64,000 bases of DNA, from NCBI GenBank assembly GCA_025153445.1, contig JANZNS010000007.1, forward strand, positions 171,714-235,713, written 5' to 3'. The position numbers and the translations under genes were made by a program. How positions within the stretch are numbered: position 1 is the stretch's first letter; each line of letters opens with the position of its first letter. Under the pieces are notes generated by a model, which did not search any database, was not told where the DNA came from, and saw nothing but the letters and a program-made list of their open reading frames with translations. The DNA comes from Marinobacter sp. BGYM27. GTDB lineage: Bacteria > Pseudomonadota > Gammaproteobacteria > Pseudomonadales > Oleiphilaceae. Below are positions 63,393 through 64,000 of this stretch, one piece after another.

Positions 63393-64000
63393 TGAGGCTG
63401 TAGAAAAACCCCAAATCAGACTGGTTTTGGTAGCATTGGGCAAACAGACAAGGAGCCGTCGGCATGCCTCGTTTCAAGCACTACAACTACGACCAGGACG
63501 CCATGGTCGTGATCAACTACCAGGAACAGCTCCAGCCCGGCACCTTTGAACACGCGGTGCATTATCTGATCGAACACAAGCTGGACCTGACCATTTTCGA
63601 CCCGAAGTACAACAACGACGCCACGGGTCGCGTTGCCTACGATCCCGCCATCCTGCTGAAGATCATCCTGTTCGCCTATTCCAAAGGCATCACCTCCAGT
63701 CGCGAGATCCAGTGGTGTTGCGAGACCAATATCATCTTCAAAGCCCTGTCCTGCGATACGGTGCCGCACTTCACCACCCTGGCTGCGTTCGTGAGCCGCC
63801 ATGCCGACGAGATCGAAGCACTGTTCGAGCAGGTGCTGCTGGTGTGCCACGAACAGGGTTTGCTAGGCAACGAACTATTCGCCATCGACGGCTGCAAAAT
63901 GTCCTCCAACGCCGCCAAAGAGTGGTCCGGCACCTTCAAGGAACTGGGCGAGAAGCGCACCAAGTTACGACGTCTGATTCAGCACCACCTCAAAGAACAC
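63393..64000 (+). mobile_element. IS1182-family insertion sequence, left part
   Basis: The transposase start at 63464 is preceded by TGAGGCTGTAGAAAAACCCC (from 63393), which resembles the terminal repeat of many IS1182-type elements. The right end, and hence the target duplication and full length, lie beyond the window. The exact left boundary is estimated. Confidence 0.7.
63464..64000 (+). CDS. IS1182-family transposase, partial (cut by window end)
   Basis: 179 codons are visible with no stop. The N-terminus MPRFKHYNYDQDAMV, then LQPGTFEHAVHYLIEHKLDL, YDPAILLKIILFAYSKGITSSREI and HFTTLAAFV are typical of IS1182 transposases; the first catalytic aspartate is in LFAIDGCKMSSNAAKEWSGT. AAGGAG lies eight bases before the ATG. 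The visible part is undamaged, so the element may be active. Confidence 0.9.
   Translation, partial: MPRFKHYNYDQDAMVVINYQEQLQPGTFEHAVHYLIEHKLDLTIFDPKYNNDATGRVAYDPAILLKIILFAYSKGITSSREIQWCCETNIIFKALSCDTVPHFTTLAAFVSRHADEIEALFEQVLLVCHEQGLLGNELFAIDGCKMSSNAAKEWSGTFKELGEKRTKLRRLIQHHLKEH

Overview
The window looks like a chromosome segment of a free-living, aerobic, Gram-negative gammaproteobacterium. It carries RapA, CysZ, FadE, UbiF-type and MnmH proteins, LamB, a CsrB-type RNA, and Fur- and Pho-like boxes. Base composition appears to be in the high fifties of percent G+C. The mix of fatty-acid, ketone and electrophile metabolism with Pel biofilm genes would fit a marine or hydrocarbon-associated lineage (Marinobacter-like or Oceanospirillales-like). 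That placement is inference; no rRNA is present.

Layout. 0-12.7 kb: a TetR repressor with TAGAC/GTCTA palindromes, dihydroxy-acid dehydratase (ilvD), a DUF938 methyltransferase, a membrane EAL protein, then a minus-strand cluster (SDR, ferritin-like diiron protein, Baeyer-Villiger-type monooxygenase) divergent from its own TetR. A Yip1 protein, a periplasmic dienelactone hydrolase and a GST-like protein follow. 12.8-24.8 kb: a complete pelABCDEFG operon for the Pel exopolysaccharide, with a PelD that keeps the c-di-GMP RxxD motif. 24.8-35.8 kb: a secreted GDPD, dadA-like oxidoreductase, cold-shock protein, crcB, fadE, rapA, cysZ and a VanZ-like protein.

35.8-36.2 kb: no protein gene. This stretch encodes a CsrB/RsmZ-type small RNA of about 245 nt with some 16 GGA motifs, a GacA/UvrY-type box about 180 bp upstream and a strong terminator. 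36.2-49.5 kb: methyltransferase, mnmH, mscS, YbaK deacylase, ubiF-like hydroxylase, HIT protein, GFA protein, a lone lamB, a DUF2855/FAD-oxidoreductase pair divergent from a TetR and separated from it by two tandem 13-bp palindromes, DUF2164, a family-3 periplasmic binding protein and a FNT channel. 49.7-55.4 kb: a cyclopropane-synthase/geranylgeranyl-reductase-like pair, a choice-of-anchor-I lipoprotein behind a Pho-box-like repeat, dps and a DUF2061 protein behind a Fur box.

55.5-62.7 kb: a six-gene haem-uptake operon (TonB receptor, HmuY-type lipoprotein with two tandem domains, HmuS, HmuT, HmuU, HmuV) behind a sigma-70 promoter overlapped by a Fur box. 62.7-64 kb: an AT-richer island with a small repeat cluster, one orphan gene, and the left part of an IS1182-family element cut by the window edge.

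Functionally, several genes could converge on surface life: the CsrB-like RNA and its Gac-type box, an intact EAL phosphodiesterase candidate and the c-di-GMP receptor PelD would together tune Pel production. Iron (Fur), phosphate (Pho) and electrophile/hydrophobic-substrate responses (TetR proteins) form separate local regulons. No CRISPR array, tRNA, rRNA or clearly novel multi-gene defence system was seen.
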